The notes beneath the pieces were generated by a model, which did no database searches, was not told the origin of the DNA, and was given only the letters and a program-made list of their open reading frames with translations. This document shows positions 47,212-56,498 of a stretch of 64,000 nucleotides of DNA, in pieces. A program made the translations under genes and the position numbers. Origin of the DNA: Rhizobium sp. ASV20 (GTDB lineage Bacteria > Pseudomonadota > Alphaproteobacteria > Rhizobiales > Rhizobiaceae). The number at the start of each line of letters is the position of its first letter. Position 1 is the stretch's first letter. Location: NCBI RefSeq assembly GCF_016429015.1, contig NZ_JAELTU010000004.1, positions 1-64,000 of the forward strand. Direction: 5' to 3'.

Positions 47212-47311
47212 CGCTATTCATTTCGGAGTCCCGCTAAGAGTAACTTATCCGAGAAGATCAATAGCCAATCATCTGGCTTGGCCATTCTGATTGGCCCAGG
47301 CGCGGACGCCG

Positions 47312-48208
47312 CTAAGATTTGCCAGGCCTTGCATCCAGCGAGGCCTGGCGCGCAATATGATCGATGAATCGCAACAGCAGCGGGTTTTTGTCGTCGCTGC
47401 GCCAGCACAGGCCAACCGGCCAGCGAGACTCCGGGCCGGACAGCTGAAATTGGCGCGTCCGCCCACCCAAGGCTTCCACACCCTGCAAGGGAAGGAATGC
47501 CGCCCCAAGCCCGGCCGCGACAACGGCATGAACGGTCAGGATATCCTCGGCATATTGAATGATGCGCGGCTCGAAGTGTGATGTCGCGCACCACCGCACG
47601 ATCTGCGCGTCCAACCCCGATCCCCGACCCGGCGATAGTGCAACGAAGCCAAGATCGTTGAGTGCCGATAGCCGACTCAAGGGTGGTTCATCCATGGCAA
47701 GTGGCAGCACAAGCGCCAGTCGCTCCTCAAGCAGCGGCATGAAGGATAGCCCCTCTGCCTCTTCGGGCGCACGGCAAAAGCCGGCATCGAGCCGTCCGTC
47801 GAGCAGACGCTGATGCTGTTCGCTTGAGGGCAGGTCGTCGAGCATGATCTGGCAGTCGGGCGTCCCCACCCTGAAGTCGGCAATCAGCCGGGGGGCGAGG
47901 ATAAGTGTCGAAATACCGAATGCAATATCGAGGAGGCCAGCCAGACCCGCATTGGCGCGGCGCATCCTGGCGTCCACCTCATCGCTCAATCGCAGCAGCT
48001 TGTGCGCTTCCTTCTTGAGCAGTTTGCCGAGCACCGTCAGCCTTGCGCCGTGTCGCCCGCGCTCGAACAACTCCCCGCCGACCGTTGCTTCCAAAGTCTG
48101 GATTTGTTTGGTCAACGTCGATTGCGTCACGAATAGCTTGTCGGCTGCCTTGCCGTAATGGCCGGCTTCGGCGAGGAGAACGAAGGAGCGGAGTAACTTG
48201 AGATCCAT
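47312..48208 (-). CDS. LysR family regulator, divergent from nitrilase
   Basis: A 298-residue LysR-type regulator with a clear winged helix (LRSFVLLAEAGHYGKAADKLFVTQSTLTKQIQTLE) and an effector domain from about residue 92. It is divergent from a carbon-nitrogen hydrolase across a 100-bp gap and likely activates it. No strong dyad was identified there. Confidence 0.9.
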   Translation of the reverse strand: MDLKLLRSFVLLAEAGHYGKAADKLFVTQSTLTKQIQTLEATVGGELFERGRHGARLTVLGKLLKKEAHKLLRLSDEVDARMRRANAGLAGLLDIAFGISTLILAPRLIADFRVGTPDCQIMLDDLPSSEQHQRLLDGRLDAGFCRAPEEAEGLSFMPLLEERLALVLPLAMDEPPLSRLSALNDLGFVALSPGRGSGLDAQIVRWCATSHFEPRIIQYAEDILTVHAVVAAGLGAAFLPLQGVEALGGRTRQFQLSGPESRWPVGLCWRSDDKNPLLLRFIDHIARQASLDARPGKS

Positions 48209-48308
48209 TCGATTTACGACTTAAATGCATCGAAGATCTCATTTTACGGAATGAAAGCTCTATGGTCAAATTGCTCTCAGACATAAGACATCAGGAGCAA
48301 AGACGATC

Positions 48309-49295
48309 ATGTTGAAAGTATCTTCCGTCCAGTTTCAGCACCGGGCGAGCGACAAGGCCTATAATCTCGACCGAGTGACCACGCTTGCGCGGCAAGCGGC
48401 CGGCGACGGCAGCAAGCTGGTGGTCTTTCCGGAGATGTGCATCTGCGGCTATTGGCATGTTCCCAAGCTCGATGCCGAGGCCATCCGTGCGCTCGCCGAG
48501 CCGCTATCCGGCCCGTCGATCTCTTATGTCGCCGGCCTGGCGCGAGAACTCGGCATCGGGATCGGTGCCGGCTTCCTGGAGCTTGGCGACGATGGTGCAG
48601 TCTACAATTCCTATGCGATGTGTCTGCCCGACGGACAAATCCACTGCCACCGCAAACTACATGCCTGGGAGCATCGCGCCATATCGAGCGGCGACCATTA
48701 CACTGTCTTCGATACGCCATGGGACATCCGCGTCGGCATCCTCATCTGCTGGGACAATAATCTCATCGAAAACGCCCGTGCGACGGCCTTGCTCGGCGCG
48801 GAGCTTCTGATCGCGCCGCATCAGGCCGGTGGCGGCCAATCGGTCAGCCCGCACGGTATGAAGCGAATCCCGGTGGAAAAATGGGTCCGTCGTCATGAAG
48901 ATCCGCAGGCCATCGAGGATGAAATTCGCGGGCCGAACGGCCGCGAATGGTTCATGCGCTGGCTGCCGTCACGTGCGCACGACAATGGGATGTTCCTTAT
49001 CTTCAGCAATGGCATCGGCCAGGACGAAGATGAGGTACGGACGGGGAATGCCATGATCCTCGATCCCTATGGGCGGATCCTGGCGGAGACCTGGGAAGCT
49101 GCCGACGCGATCGTCAGCACCGAGCTGGATCTTTCGCTGCTGGACAAGTGCACGGGCCAACGCTGGATCAGGGGTCGCCGCCCCGAGCTCTATGGCATCT
49201 TCACGCAACCCAATCCAGGTGGCCTGTCGCCCATGGATGCCCGCTACTCCGAGGCCCCGACGCGAAGGGTCGCGCGCATCGCGGAGGCGAAGTGA
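48309..49295 (+). CDS. Nitrilase-superfamily carbon-nitrogen hydrolase
   Basis: A 328-residue amidase/carbamoylase-type hydrolase. The catalytic triad is complete: Glu42 (VVFPEMC), Lys116 (HRKLHAW) and Cys147 (ILICWDNN). AGGAG eight bases upstream supports the ATG. The C-terminal half contains an insert near residues 195-225 (KWVRRHEDPQAIEDE). Family members hydrolyse nitriles, aliphatic amides or N-carbamoyl amines; the substrate here is unknown. Divergent from a LysR regulator. Confidence 0.87.
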   Translation: MLKVSSVQFQHRASDKAYNLDRVTTLARQAAGDGSKLVVFPEMCICGYWHVPKLDAEAIRALAEPLSGPSISYVAGLARELGIGIGAGFLELGDDGAVYNSYAMCLPDGQIHCHRKLHAWEHRAISSGDHYTVFDTPWDIRVGILICWDNNLIENARATALLGAELLIAPHQAGGGQSVSPHGMKRIPVEKWVRRHEDPQAIEDEIRGPNGREWFMRWLPSRAHDNGMFLIFSNGIGQDEDEVRTGNAMILDPYGRILAETWEAADAIVSTELDLSLLDKCTGQRWIRGRRPELYGIFTQPNPGGLSPMDARYSEAPTRRVARIAEAK

Positions 49296-49602
49296 GGATA
49301 TCGTGAGGCAAGCCCGTTTCCGGCTATGCAAGCCACTTTGATGGAGGGGCGGGCGGCAAGGTGGAATTGTTCCGCCCTATCGTTCGCCCGCGGCTCGGCG
49401 CCTGAAGATGGAGTTTGTCTGTCGGGTGCATCGCGACACGCTAGCTCATAGGGACTGCTATCGGATTTCCGCAAGGCCGGTAGCGGTCTCTTCGTTTCTG
49501 CAAAGCGCTTGCCGGATTTTGCTCTTCCACGCAGTAGATGCGCCGATGCCACAAAGGCAATCTCGCGAGAGCTTCAGTTTTTGAATTGAAATCAGTGCCA
49601 TA
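49296..49602. other. Intergenic stretch, nothing recognised
   Basis: About 300 bp between the nitrilase gene and tRNA-Ser. Frames on either strand lack domains, ribosome sites or family resemblance. No terminator with a T-tract was found. Confidence 0.5.
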
Positions 49603-49692
49603 TGGCGGACAAGGTGGGATTCGAACCCACGGTACGCTTTCACGCACACACGCGTTCCAGGCGTGCGCCTTAAACCACTCGGCCACCTGTCC
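49603..49692 (-). tRNA. tRNA-Ser (anticodon GGA)
   Basis: A 90-nt tRNA on the minus strand with encoded CCA. The acceptor stem GGACAGG pairs with CTTGTCC, with one G-U pair. The anticodon stem-loop is CACGC-CTGGAAC-GCGTG, giving anticodon GGA, which reads UCC and UCU. The long variable arm (GTGCGTGAAAGCGTAC) is the serine-type class II arm. The T-loop GGTTCGAATCC is intact. Confidence 0.96.
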
Positions 49693-49929
49693 TTCTTAGG
49701 CGTTTCGCACCCGCTCGGGGCGCAAATCGTCGGAACGGCGCGATATATACCGATGAATTCCAAGCAATCAACCCGAATCTGACAGATTTTTGACTTATCG
49801 TCGCAAAACTCTGTATCTGGCCCCCATTGCGCTTATTTTGCGGCCAACTTATCTATGGATATAGATGAAGCGGCGATAGACGGATTGGCCCTTTTGGGGG
49901 CCGTAAGTAGTGAGTATCCGGAGGGAGTG

Positions 49930-50247
49930 ATGCGTTTCCTGTTGCGTTTTGCCAGCCTCGTCGCGCTGGTGGTTGCGGTTATCGCCGGAACCATCGATTC
50001 CATTCAGTCGGTCGCCTCTTCGGCGGTGGTGCTGACCCCGATGGGGGATGCCTGGAATGATGTCAGCCCATCATCGCTGGCGACGGTACGCTCCGCGATC
50101 GCCTATTATGTTCATCCGCGCTTCTATGACATGGCGATGCAGTGGCTGCTGTTTCAGCCGGCATTCGCGGTCTTCCTGATCCTCTCCTTGCTGCTATGGA
50201 TGGTCGCCTACAAGCGGCCGGCGGCAGCAGGGCGGCTTGGCGTCTGA
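49930..50247 (+). CDS. Small two-span membrane protein, unknown function
   Basis: A 105-residue protein from the ATG at 49930; GGAGGGAGTG directly upstream is a strong ribosome site, while an earlier in-frame ATG has none. A hydrophobic stretch lies at about 6-25 and a second at 70-93. Between them are about 45 residues including AVVLTPMGDAWNDVSPSSL and AIAYYVHPRFYD. It ends in a short basic tail. I do not recognise a family with a known role. It lies between tRNA-Ser and the nucleoside transporter on the plus strand. Confidence 0.65.
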   Translation: MRFLLRFASLVALVVAVIAGTIDSIQSVASSAVVLTPMGDAWNDVSPSSLATVRSAIAYYVHPRFYDMAMQWLLFQPAFAVFLILSLLLWMVAYKRPAAAGRLGV

Positions 50248-50473
50248 GCTGACTGTCGACCGCTTTTTACCCTGCCCCATTCCGGGAATTTGGGTTAATG
50301 CTAACGCATGTCTCAAAGGGGCTGCGAGAGTGTCGAAAAGGGTTTGACCCTTGGTTGCAGACTATCGGATAGCTGCCGTTTTGATCGATTAAATTGCAGT
50401 TTGAAGGCGAAATTGTTTAAAAAACGGCTACCTTGAGCAGGTTTTCAGCAATTCCCACAAATCTTTACCAACT

Positions 50474-50587
50474 GAAAAATTTCTCGTGAATTTTTCGTGC
50501 AGCCATGCAAGGATGCGCGCCAGCTTGGCCTCGGGGGAGGCTGGCGGTTCCGCAGACATGCCCGAACAATGGGCTTGCGGGAGGACC
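50474..50587 (+). promoter_or_regulatory. Structured leader of the nucleoside-binding protein gene
   Basis: Three hairpins follow one another. The first is GAAAAATT/AATTTTTC (50474-50496). The second is GCCAGC/GCTGGC (50519-50545) with an inner CTC/GAG. The third is CCGCA/TGCGG (50550-50580), enclosing GCCC/GGGC and extended by GGT/ACC to 50587. The last ends 31 bases before the start codon. The 225 bp before it (50248-50473) show no other element. It does not match a riboswitch I can name. Confidence 0.5.
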
Positions 50588-50618
50588 CAACAAGATAGCA
50601 ACAACAGGGCTGCGACTC

Positions 50619-51614
50619 ATGAAAAAATCCCTTCTGACCCTTTTCGCCTTGGCTGCCATGTCGGCGACGGCGCTTGCGGCCGACATCAAGCCGGCGATCG
50701 TCTACGGTACAGGCGGCAAGTTCGACAAGTCCTTCAACGAAGCAGCCTACAATGGCGCTGAAAAGTTCAAGAAGGAAACCGGCATCGCTTACCGCGACTT
50801 CGAGCCGACGGGCGACACCCAGGGTGAGCAGGCGCTCCGCAACTTCGCCAGCAAGGGTTTCAATCCGGTTATCGCCGTTTCGTTCGCCTGGACATCGGCT
50901 CTCCAGAAGGTTGCTGCTGAATATCCGAAGACCGAATTCGTGCTGATCGACGACAGCCTCGACCTGCCGAACGTTCGCTCGGTCAAGTTCAAGGAAAACG
51001 AAGGCTCCTACCTCGCCGGCGTCATGGCGGCCATCGCATCGAAGACCGGCAAGGTCGGCTTCGTCGGCGGTATGGACATTCCGCTGATCCGCAAGTTCGA
51101 GTGCGGCTATGAACTCGGCGCACGCGCCACCAATCCGAAGATCGAAGTCTTTCAGAACATGACCGGCACGACCGGTGCTGCCTGGAACGACCCGGTTCGC
51201 GGCGGCGAACTCACCAAGAACCAGATCGACCAGGGCGCTGACGTCGTTTACGCAGCTGCTGGCGCAACCGGCCTCGGCGTCCTGCAGACCGCCGCCGACA
51301 ACAAGAAGCTCTCGATCGGCGTCGATAGCAATCAGAACTACCTGCATCCGGGTTCGGTTCTGACTTCCGTCGTCAAGCGCGTCGACCTCGCCGTTTACAA
51401 CGCCTTCAGCGACGCCAAGAACGGCAAGTTCACGGCTGGCATCCAGAACCTCGGCCTGAAGGAAGATGGCGTCACCGTCGCCATGGACGACAACAACAAG
51501 CCGCTCGTTACCGCGGACATGCAGGCTGCCGTCGACAAGGCGCGGGCCGATATCATCGCTGGCACCGTCAAGGTCCACGACTATCTGACCGACAACGCCT
51601 GCCCGAAGAACTGA
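50619..51614 (+). CDS. BMP family nucleoside ABC transporter binding protein
   Basis: Substrate-binding protein of the basic-membrane-protein (PnrA/BmpA) family, 331 residues. A signal peptide occupies residues 1-20 (MKKSLL, cleavage ALA-AD). VYGTGGKFDKSFNEAAYNGA, AVSFAWTSAL, FVGGMDIPLIRKFE and DVVYAAAGATGLGVLQ are the family motifs around the nucleoside pocket. The start is set by the signal peptide, since the upstream frame runs through the structured leader. A strong terminator separates it from the ATPase gene. Ligand probably purine and pyrimidine nucleosides, given the salvage genes downstream. Confidence 0.9.
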   Translation: MKKSLLTLFALAAMSATALAADIKPAIVYGTGGKFDKSFNEAAYNGAEKFKKETGIAYRDFEPTGDTQGEQALRNFASKGFNPVIAVSFAWTSALQKVAAEYPKTEFVLIDDSLDLPNVRSVKFKENEGSYLAGVMAAIASKTGKVGFVGGMDIPLIRKFECGYELGARATNPKIEVFQNMTGTTGAAWNDPVRGGELTKNQIDQGADVVYAAAGATGLGVLQTAADNKKLSIGVDSNQNYLHPGSVLTSVVKRVDLAVYNAFSDAKNGKFTAGIQNLGLKEDGVTVAMDDNNKPLVTADMQAAVDKARADIIAGTVKVHDYLTDNACPKN

Positions 51615-51622
51615 TATGAAAC

Positions 51623-51663
51623 AAGGGCGTATGACGAAGCAAACCGTCATACGCCCTTTTCTT
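51623..51663 (+). terminator. Rho-independent terminator after the binding-protein gene
   Basis: A 14-bp perfect stem (51623-51636 with 51645-51658, arm AAGGGCGTATGACG) and an 8-base loop are followed by TTTTCTT. It is a strong terminator inside the transporter locus. Read-through would set a high binding-protein to ATPase ratio. Confidence 0.85.
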
Positions 51664-51694
51664 ATCCGGAATCTGGTTTCTGGAGCCTGCTATA

Positions 51695-53206
51695 GTGAGC
51701 CAATCACCTGCCATCGAGCTCGTGGGCATCGACAAGAAGTTCGGTGCTGTCCACGCCAATAAAGATATCAACCTGACCGTTGCCAAAGGCTCGATCCACG
51801 GGATCATCGGCGAAAACGGTGCCGGGAAATCGACTCTCATGTCGATCATCTACGGATTCTATCAGGCCGATAGCGGCGAAATCCGCATCAACGGCAATCC
51901 GATCGCCATTCGAGACAGCCAGACGGCGATATCGGCCGGCATCGGCATGGTGCACCAGCACTTCATGCTGGTCGACAATTTCACCGTCCTTGAAAATGTG
52001 ATGCTCGGCGCCGAAGGTGGCGCGCTGCTCGCCAAGGGCGTCGCCGCCACGCGCGCGGAACTCAAGCGGTTGGAGAAGGACTACGGCCTCGAGGTCGATC
52101 CGGACGCGCTGATCGAGGAGCTTCCCGTCGGCCAGCAACAGCGTGTTGAAATCCTGAAGGCTATGTATCGCGGTGCCGAGATTCTCATTCTCGATGAACC
52201 TACCGGTGTTCTGACGCCCGCGGAAGCCGACAATCTGTTCCGCATTCTCCGCGTGCTGCGCGACCAGGGCAAGACGATCATCCTCATCACCCACAAGCTG
52301 CGCGAAATCATGGCAATCACCGATACGGTTTCCGTCATGCGCCGGGGCGAGATGGTTGCGACCCGCAAGACGGCGGAAACCACCGTCGAGGAGCTTGCCG
52401 AATTGATGGTTGGCCGCCGCGTGCTGTTGCGCGTGGAAAAGGGCGCCCCCAATCCAGGCGAAGTCCTGCTGTCCGTGCGCAATCTTACCGTCAAGGACGG
52501 CCGTGGTGTGACCATGGTCGACAACGTCTCGTTCGACGTTCGTGCCGGTGAGATCGTCGGCATTGCCGGCGTTGCTGGCAACGGCCAGTCCGAATTGCTG
52601 GAAGCCATCGCCGGTATCCGCAAGCCGGCATCCGGAGAAATCCTTCTGCACGGCAAGCCGATCGGCAACGCCGATCCGGCCGCACTCCGCGACCTCGGTC
52701 TTGCCCATATCCCGGAAGATCGCCATCACATGGGCCTCGTCCTCAAATTCGAGGAATACGAGAACTCGATGCTCGGCTATCACCGCGACCGCAAATACGG
52801 GCGTGGCGGGATGCTCGATCTCGATGCCATGCGCAAGGATGCCATCGAGAAGATCGAGAAATACGATATCCGCCCGCCGAATGCGCGGCTGAAGACAGCC
52901 AATTTCTCCGGCGGCAATCAGCAGAAGATCGTCGTCGCTCGCGAAATCGAGCGCGATCCGAAGGCTTTGCTGATCGGCCAGCCGACGCGCGGCGTCGACA
53001 TCGGCGCCATCGAATTCATCCATCGACGCATCATCGAGATGCGCGACGCCGGCAAGGCTATCCTGCTGGTTTCAGTGGAGCTGGACGAGATCCGTGCGCT
53101 TTCAGACCGTATCCTCGTCATGTTCGCCGGCCATATCGTCGGTGAAAAGTCGGCCGAGGCCGGTGAACAAACACTCGGCCTGATGATGGCCGGCATTGCC
53201 GCGTGA
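51695..53206 (+). CDS. Nucleoside ABC transporter double ATPase
   Basis: Sugar/nucleoside-type ATPase of 503 residues with two domains. The first has Walker A GENGAGKS near 43, a modified signature LPVGQQQRVEIL and Walker B ILDEPTGVL. The second has a degenerate Walker A (GVAGNGQSE), the signature FSGGNQQKI and LIGQPTRGVD. This asymmetry is normal for the family. The start is a GTG with GGAG ten bases upstream. It energises the two permeases that follow. Confidence 0.92.
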   Translation: MSQSPAIELVGIDKKFGAVHANKDINLTVAKGSIHGIIGENGAGKSTLMSIIYGFYQADSGEIRINGNPIAIRDSQTAISAGIGMVHQHFMLVDNFTVLENVMLGAEGGALLAKGVAATRAELKRLEKDYGLEVDPDALIEELPVGQQQRVEILKAMYRGAEILILDEPTGVLTPAEADNLFRILRVLRDQGKTIILITHKLREIMAITDTVSVMRRGEMVATRKTAETTVEELAELMVGRRVLLRVEKGAPNPGEVLLSVRNLTVKDGRGVTMVDNVSFDVRAGEIVGIAGVAGNGQSELLEAIAGIRKPASGEILLHGKPIGNADPAALRDLGLAHIPEDRHHMGLVLKFEEYENSMLGYHRDRKYGRGGMLDLDAMRKDAIEKIEKYDIRPPNARLKTANFSGGNQQKIVVAREIERDPKALLIGQPTRGVDIGAIEFIHRRIIEMRDAGKAILLVSVELDEIRALSDRILVMFAGHIVGEKSAEAGEQTLGLMMAGIAA

Positions 53207-53213
53207 GGCGCTT

Positions 53214-54317
53214 ATGAGCACGGCTTCCGTTCCGCTCCCCAATTGGATCAACTACGGTCTGATCCCCATTCTCAATCTGCTCGTTGCCTTCCTGATCTCA
53301 GGCCTTGTGGTCTGGTTCATCGGTGAGAGCCCGCTCGACGCGCTCGTCCTGCTATTGCAGGGTGCACTCGGCAGCGGCGAAGGTATCGGCTTTACACTAT
53401 ACTACGCTACGAGCTTCATCTTCACCGGCCTCTCGGTTGCCGTCGCCATCCATGCAGGCCTGTTCAACATCGGCTCGGAAGGTCAGGCTTATGTCGGCGG
53501 TCTCGGCTGTGCGCTTGTGGCGCTGACGCTCGACAATTACGTGCCCTGGTATGTGACGATGCCGTTTGCGATCATCGGCGCTGCGATTTTCGGAGCACTC
53601 TGGGCCTTCATCCCCGCCTGGCTGCAAGCCAAGCGCGGCAGTCACGTCGTCATCACGACGATCATGTTCAATTTTATCGCATCGGCGATGATGAACTTCC
53701 TGCTGGTGCACGTGCTGATCGTGCCGGGCAAGATGGCGCCTGAGACCAGGACCTTCCTGACGGGCGGTCAGCTGCCGAAGCTCGGCTGGCTGATGGATAT
53801 GTTCGGCTCGACCATCGGTGCGGCGCCGCTCAATGTGTCCTTCCTGATTGCGCTGGTGATGTGCGTCCTCGTCTGGGTGCTGGTGTGGCGCACCAAGCTC
53901 GGTTACGAAATGCGCACGCTGGGCCTCAGCCCGTCGGCTGCCGTCTATGCCGGCATTCCCTATGCCCGCACCGTCGTCATCGCGATGCTGATCTCGGGTG
54001 GTCTCGCCGGTATGATGGCGCTTAATCCGGTCATGGGCTCGTCGGCCCGCCTCCAGGTCGAGTTCGTCCTTGGCGCCGGCTTCGTCGGCATCGCCGTATC
54101 GCTGATGGGGCGCAATCATCCCTTCGGAATCATCCTCGCGGCGATCCTGTTCGGCGTCCTCTATCAGGGCGGCGATGCGCTTTCCTTCGATATGCCCAAC
54201 ATCACGCGCGATATGATCGTGGTGATCCAGGGTCTCGTCATCCTGTTTGCCGGCGCGCTTGAATATATGTTCCGACCCGCGCTTGTGCGCATCTACCATA
54301 CATTCGCCAGGACGTGA
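53214..54317 (+). CDS. Nucleoside ABC transporter permease, first subunit
   Basis: Membrane permease of 367 residues in the branched-chain/ribose permease superfamily. The ATG at 53214 has GAGG five bases ahead; a TTG further upstream overlaps the ATPase gene and is less likely. About ten hydrophobic spans are present. HAGLFNIGSEGQAYVGGLG and GRNHPFGIILAAILFGVL are the family motifs. It begins 8 bp after the ATPase stop and pairs with the next permease. Confidence 0.91.
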   Translation: MSTASVPLPNWINYGLIPILNLLVAFLISGLVVWFIGESPLDALVLLLQGALGSGEGIGFTLYYATSFIFTGLSVAVAIHAGLFNIGSEGQAYVGGLGCALVALTLDNYVPWYVTMPFAIIGAAIFGALWAFIPAWLQAKRGSHVVITTIMFNFIASAMMNFLLVHVLIVPGKMAPETRTFLTGGQLPKLGWLMDMFGSTIGAAPLNVSFLIALVMCVLVWVLVWRTKLGYEMRTLGLSPSAAVYAGIPYARTVVIAMLISGGLAGMMALNPVMGSSARLQVEFVLGAGFVGIAVSLMGRNHPFGIILAAILFGVLYQGGDALSFDMPNITRDMIVVIQGLVILFAGALEYMFRPALVRIYHTFART

Positions 54318-54327
54318 GGATCGGACA

Positions 54328-55299
54328 ATGGAATATTATGATCTCCTCATCAGCATACTTGGCTCGACCATCCGCCTGTCGATTCCGCTGATCTTCACCG
54401 CGCTGGCGGGCCTGTTTTCCGAGCGGGCCGGCATCTTCGACATCGGTCTCGAAGGCAAGATGCTGGCCTCCGCCTTCGCGGCAGCCTGCGTTGCCGCAAT
54501 CAGCGGCTCGCCGTGGGCGGGCCTCGGCGCCGGCATCGTCGTTTCGGTCCTTGTCGGCCTGCTGCATGGCTTCGCCTCGATTACCAATCGCGGCAATCAG
54601 ATCGTTTCGGGCGTTGCCATCAACTTCCTGATGGCCGGCTTGACCATCGTCCTCGGTCAGGCCTGGTTCGGGCAGGGCGGCCGTACGCCGACGCTGCCGG
54701 GGACTGCGCGCTTTTCCGCAATTACCTTGCCGGGTGTCGATGCGATCCGCGGCGTGCCGATCATTGGGCCGCTTTATGCCAACGTCATCTCCGGCAACAA
54801 TATCCTGACCTATCTGGCCTTCATTGCCGTGCCGATTTCCTGGTGGATCCTTTATCGCACCCGCTTCGGCCTGCGGCTGCGCGCCGTTGGTGAAAATCCC
54901 GGCGCCGTTGATACCGCCGGCATCTCGGTCGAATGGCTGCGCTATCGCTCACTGATCGTTGCCGGCATTCTCTGCGGCTTCTCCGGCACCTATCTCGCCA
55001 TCGCCCAGTCGGCTGCCTTCATCAACAACATGTCGGCTGGCAAGGGCTATATCGCGCTTGCCGCGCTGATCTTCGCCAAATGGAAGCCGGTGCCGGTCAT
55101 GTTCACCTGCCTGCTGTTCGGCTTCCTCGACGCCTTCGCCAACTTCATGCAGGGAAAGACGATTCCGGGTATGGGCGAGGTGCCGGTACAGATTTTCCAG
55201 GCGCTGCCCTATATCCTCACCTGCATCCTGCTTGCAGGCTTTATCGGTGTCGCCAAGCCTCCGAAGGCCGGTGGCGTACCCTATACCAAGGAGCGCTAG
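54328..55299 (+). CDS. Nucleoside ABC transporter permease, second subunit
   Basis: Second permease of the importer, 323 residues. The start is the ATG at 54328 with GAGGA before it, 10 bp after the previous stop. SERAGIFDIGLEGKMLASAF near residue 30, ITNRGNQIVSGVAINFL and TRFGLRLRAVGENPGAVDTAGI near 180 are the conserved segments. It is followed by cdd after 3 bp, so uptake and salvage are made from one transcript. Confidence 0.91.
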   Translation: MEYYDLLISILGSTIRLSIPLIFTALAGLFSERAGIFDIGLEGKMLASAFAAACVAAISGSPWAGLGAGIVVSVLVGLLHGFASITNRGNQIVSGVAINFLMAGLTIVLGQAWFGQGGRTPTLPGTARFSAITLPGVDAIRGVPIIGPLYANVISGNNILTYLAFIAVPISWWILYRTRFGLRLRAVGENPGAVDTAGISVEWLRYRSLIVAGILCGFSGTYLAIAQSAAFINNMSAGKGYIALAALIFAKWKPVPVMFTCLLFGFLDAFANFMQGKTIPGMGEVPVQIFQALPYILTCILLAGFIGVAKPPKAGGVPYTKER

Positions 55300-55302
55300 T
55301 CC

Positions 55303-55695
55303 ATGTCGCACGATCTGTTCGAAGCCGCGCGCGGGGCGATGGCGTTCGCCCATGCTCCCTATTCGAAATTTCCCGTCGGCGCGGCCATCCGCGCCGAGGA
55401 CGGCAAGATCTATGCCGGCGCCAATATCGAGAACCTGTCCTTCCCGCAGGGCTGGTGCGCCGAACCCACGGCAATCAGCCATATGATCATGGCCGGCGCC
55501 AAGAAGATCGTCGAAATGGCCGTCATCGCGGAAAAGCTGCCGCTCTGCCCACCCTGTGGCGGCTGCCGGCAGAAGATCGCCGAGTTTGCCAGTAAGGAAA
55601 CGCGCATCTATCTTTGCGACGAAACCGGGGTGAAGAAGACCATGACCATGGAAGAGATGTTGCCCTTCAGCTTTGAAACCGAGATATTGGGATGA
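55303..55695 (+). CDS. cdd: Cytidine deaminase
   Basis: Deaminates cytidine and deoxycytidine to uridine and deoxyuridine; 130 residues, the short tetrameric zinc form. Zinc and catalytic residues are Cys52, Glu54 (WCAEPTA) and Cys85, Cys88 (PPCGGCRQ). The N-terminal APYSKFPVGAAI and ANIENLSFP are also typical. It overlaps the following phosphorylase gene by 4 bp and lies 3 bp after the transporter permease. Confidence 0.95.
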   Translation: MSHDLFEAARGAMAFAHAPYSKFPVGAAIRAEDGKIYAGANIENLSFPQGWCAEPTAISHMIMAGAKKIVEMAVIAEKLPLCPPCGGCRQKIAEFASKETRIYLCDETGVKKTMTMEEMLPFSFETEILG

Positions 55696-56498
55696 GCACA
55701 GCGGTGGACATCCTTACCGAGAAGCTCGGCGAGCTGAAGCCGCGCTACGGCATCATCCTCGGTTCCGGTCTCGGCACCCTGGTCGATCAGGTCGCGGATG
55801 CATTGCGCATTCCCTATGCCGATCTGCCTGGCTTCCCGGTGAGCGCCGTTTCCGGCCATGCCGGGACGTTGGTCGCAGGCAAGCTCGGCGATGTCCCGGT
55901 CATCATGCTGTCTGGCCGAGTGCACTATTACGAGCAGGGCGATGCGAACGCGATGCGCACGCCGATCGAGACATTGAAGGCTCTCGGTGTCGACACGCTG
56001 ATCCTGACCAATTCCGCGGGGTCGCTACGCGAGGAGATGCCGCCCGGATCGGTGATGCAGATTACCGACCACATCAATTATTCCGGCATGAACCCGCTGA
56101 TCGGCGAGGAAAGCGACAAGCGTTTCGTCGGCATGACCAGCGCCTATGACATCGACCTGATTATGCGCATGCGCAAGGCCGCTGAAAAAGCTGAGATCAA
56201 GCTGTCACACGGTGTCTATATGTGGTTCTCAGGGCCGAGCTTCGAAACGCCTGCAGAAATCCGCATGGCTCGCATCCTGGGTGCCGATGCCGTCGGCATG
56301 TCGACGGTACCAGAAGTCATTCTGGCACGTCTTTTCGGTCTGAGGGTTGCCGCCGCCTCCGTCATCACTAACTATGGTGCTGGCATGACCGGCGGCGAGC
56401 TCTCGCATGACGAGACGAAAGACATGGCTCCGGTCGGCGGCGCGCGCCTTGCTGCCATTCTGAAAGAAATGATTGCAGACGAAGGAGATCCACAATGA
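55692..56498 (+). CDS. punA: Purine nucleoside phosphorylase (trimeric type)
   Basis: Phosphorolysis of purine (deoxy)nucleosides to the base and (deoxy)ribose 1-phosphate; 268 residues. The phosphate loop is ILGSGLG near residue 23. FPVSAVSGHAG, SGRVHYYEQGD, LTNSAGSL and the base-binding region WFSGPSFETPAEIRM are visible. It is the trimeric (PunA/XapA) class, not the hexameric DeoD class. Coupled by 4-bp overlaps to cdd and deoC. Confidence 0.92.
   Translation: MSTAVDILTEKLGELKPRYGIILGSGLGTLVDQVADALRIPYADLPGFPVSAVSGHAGTLVAGKLGDVPVIMLSGRVHYYEQGDANAMRTPIETLKALGVDTLILTNSAGSLREEMPPGSVMQITDHINYSGMNPLIGEESDKRFVGMTSAYDIDLIMRMRKAAEKAEIKLSHGVYMWFSGPSFETPAEIRMARILGADAVGMSTVPEVILARLFGLRVAAASVITNYGAGMTGGELSHDETKDMAPVGGARLAAILKEMIADEGDPQ

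Noticed and set aside
51704..53023. 439-codon minus-strand frame
   Set aside because: Antisense to the double ATPase, which has complete ABC motifs.
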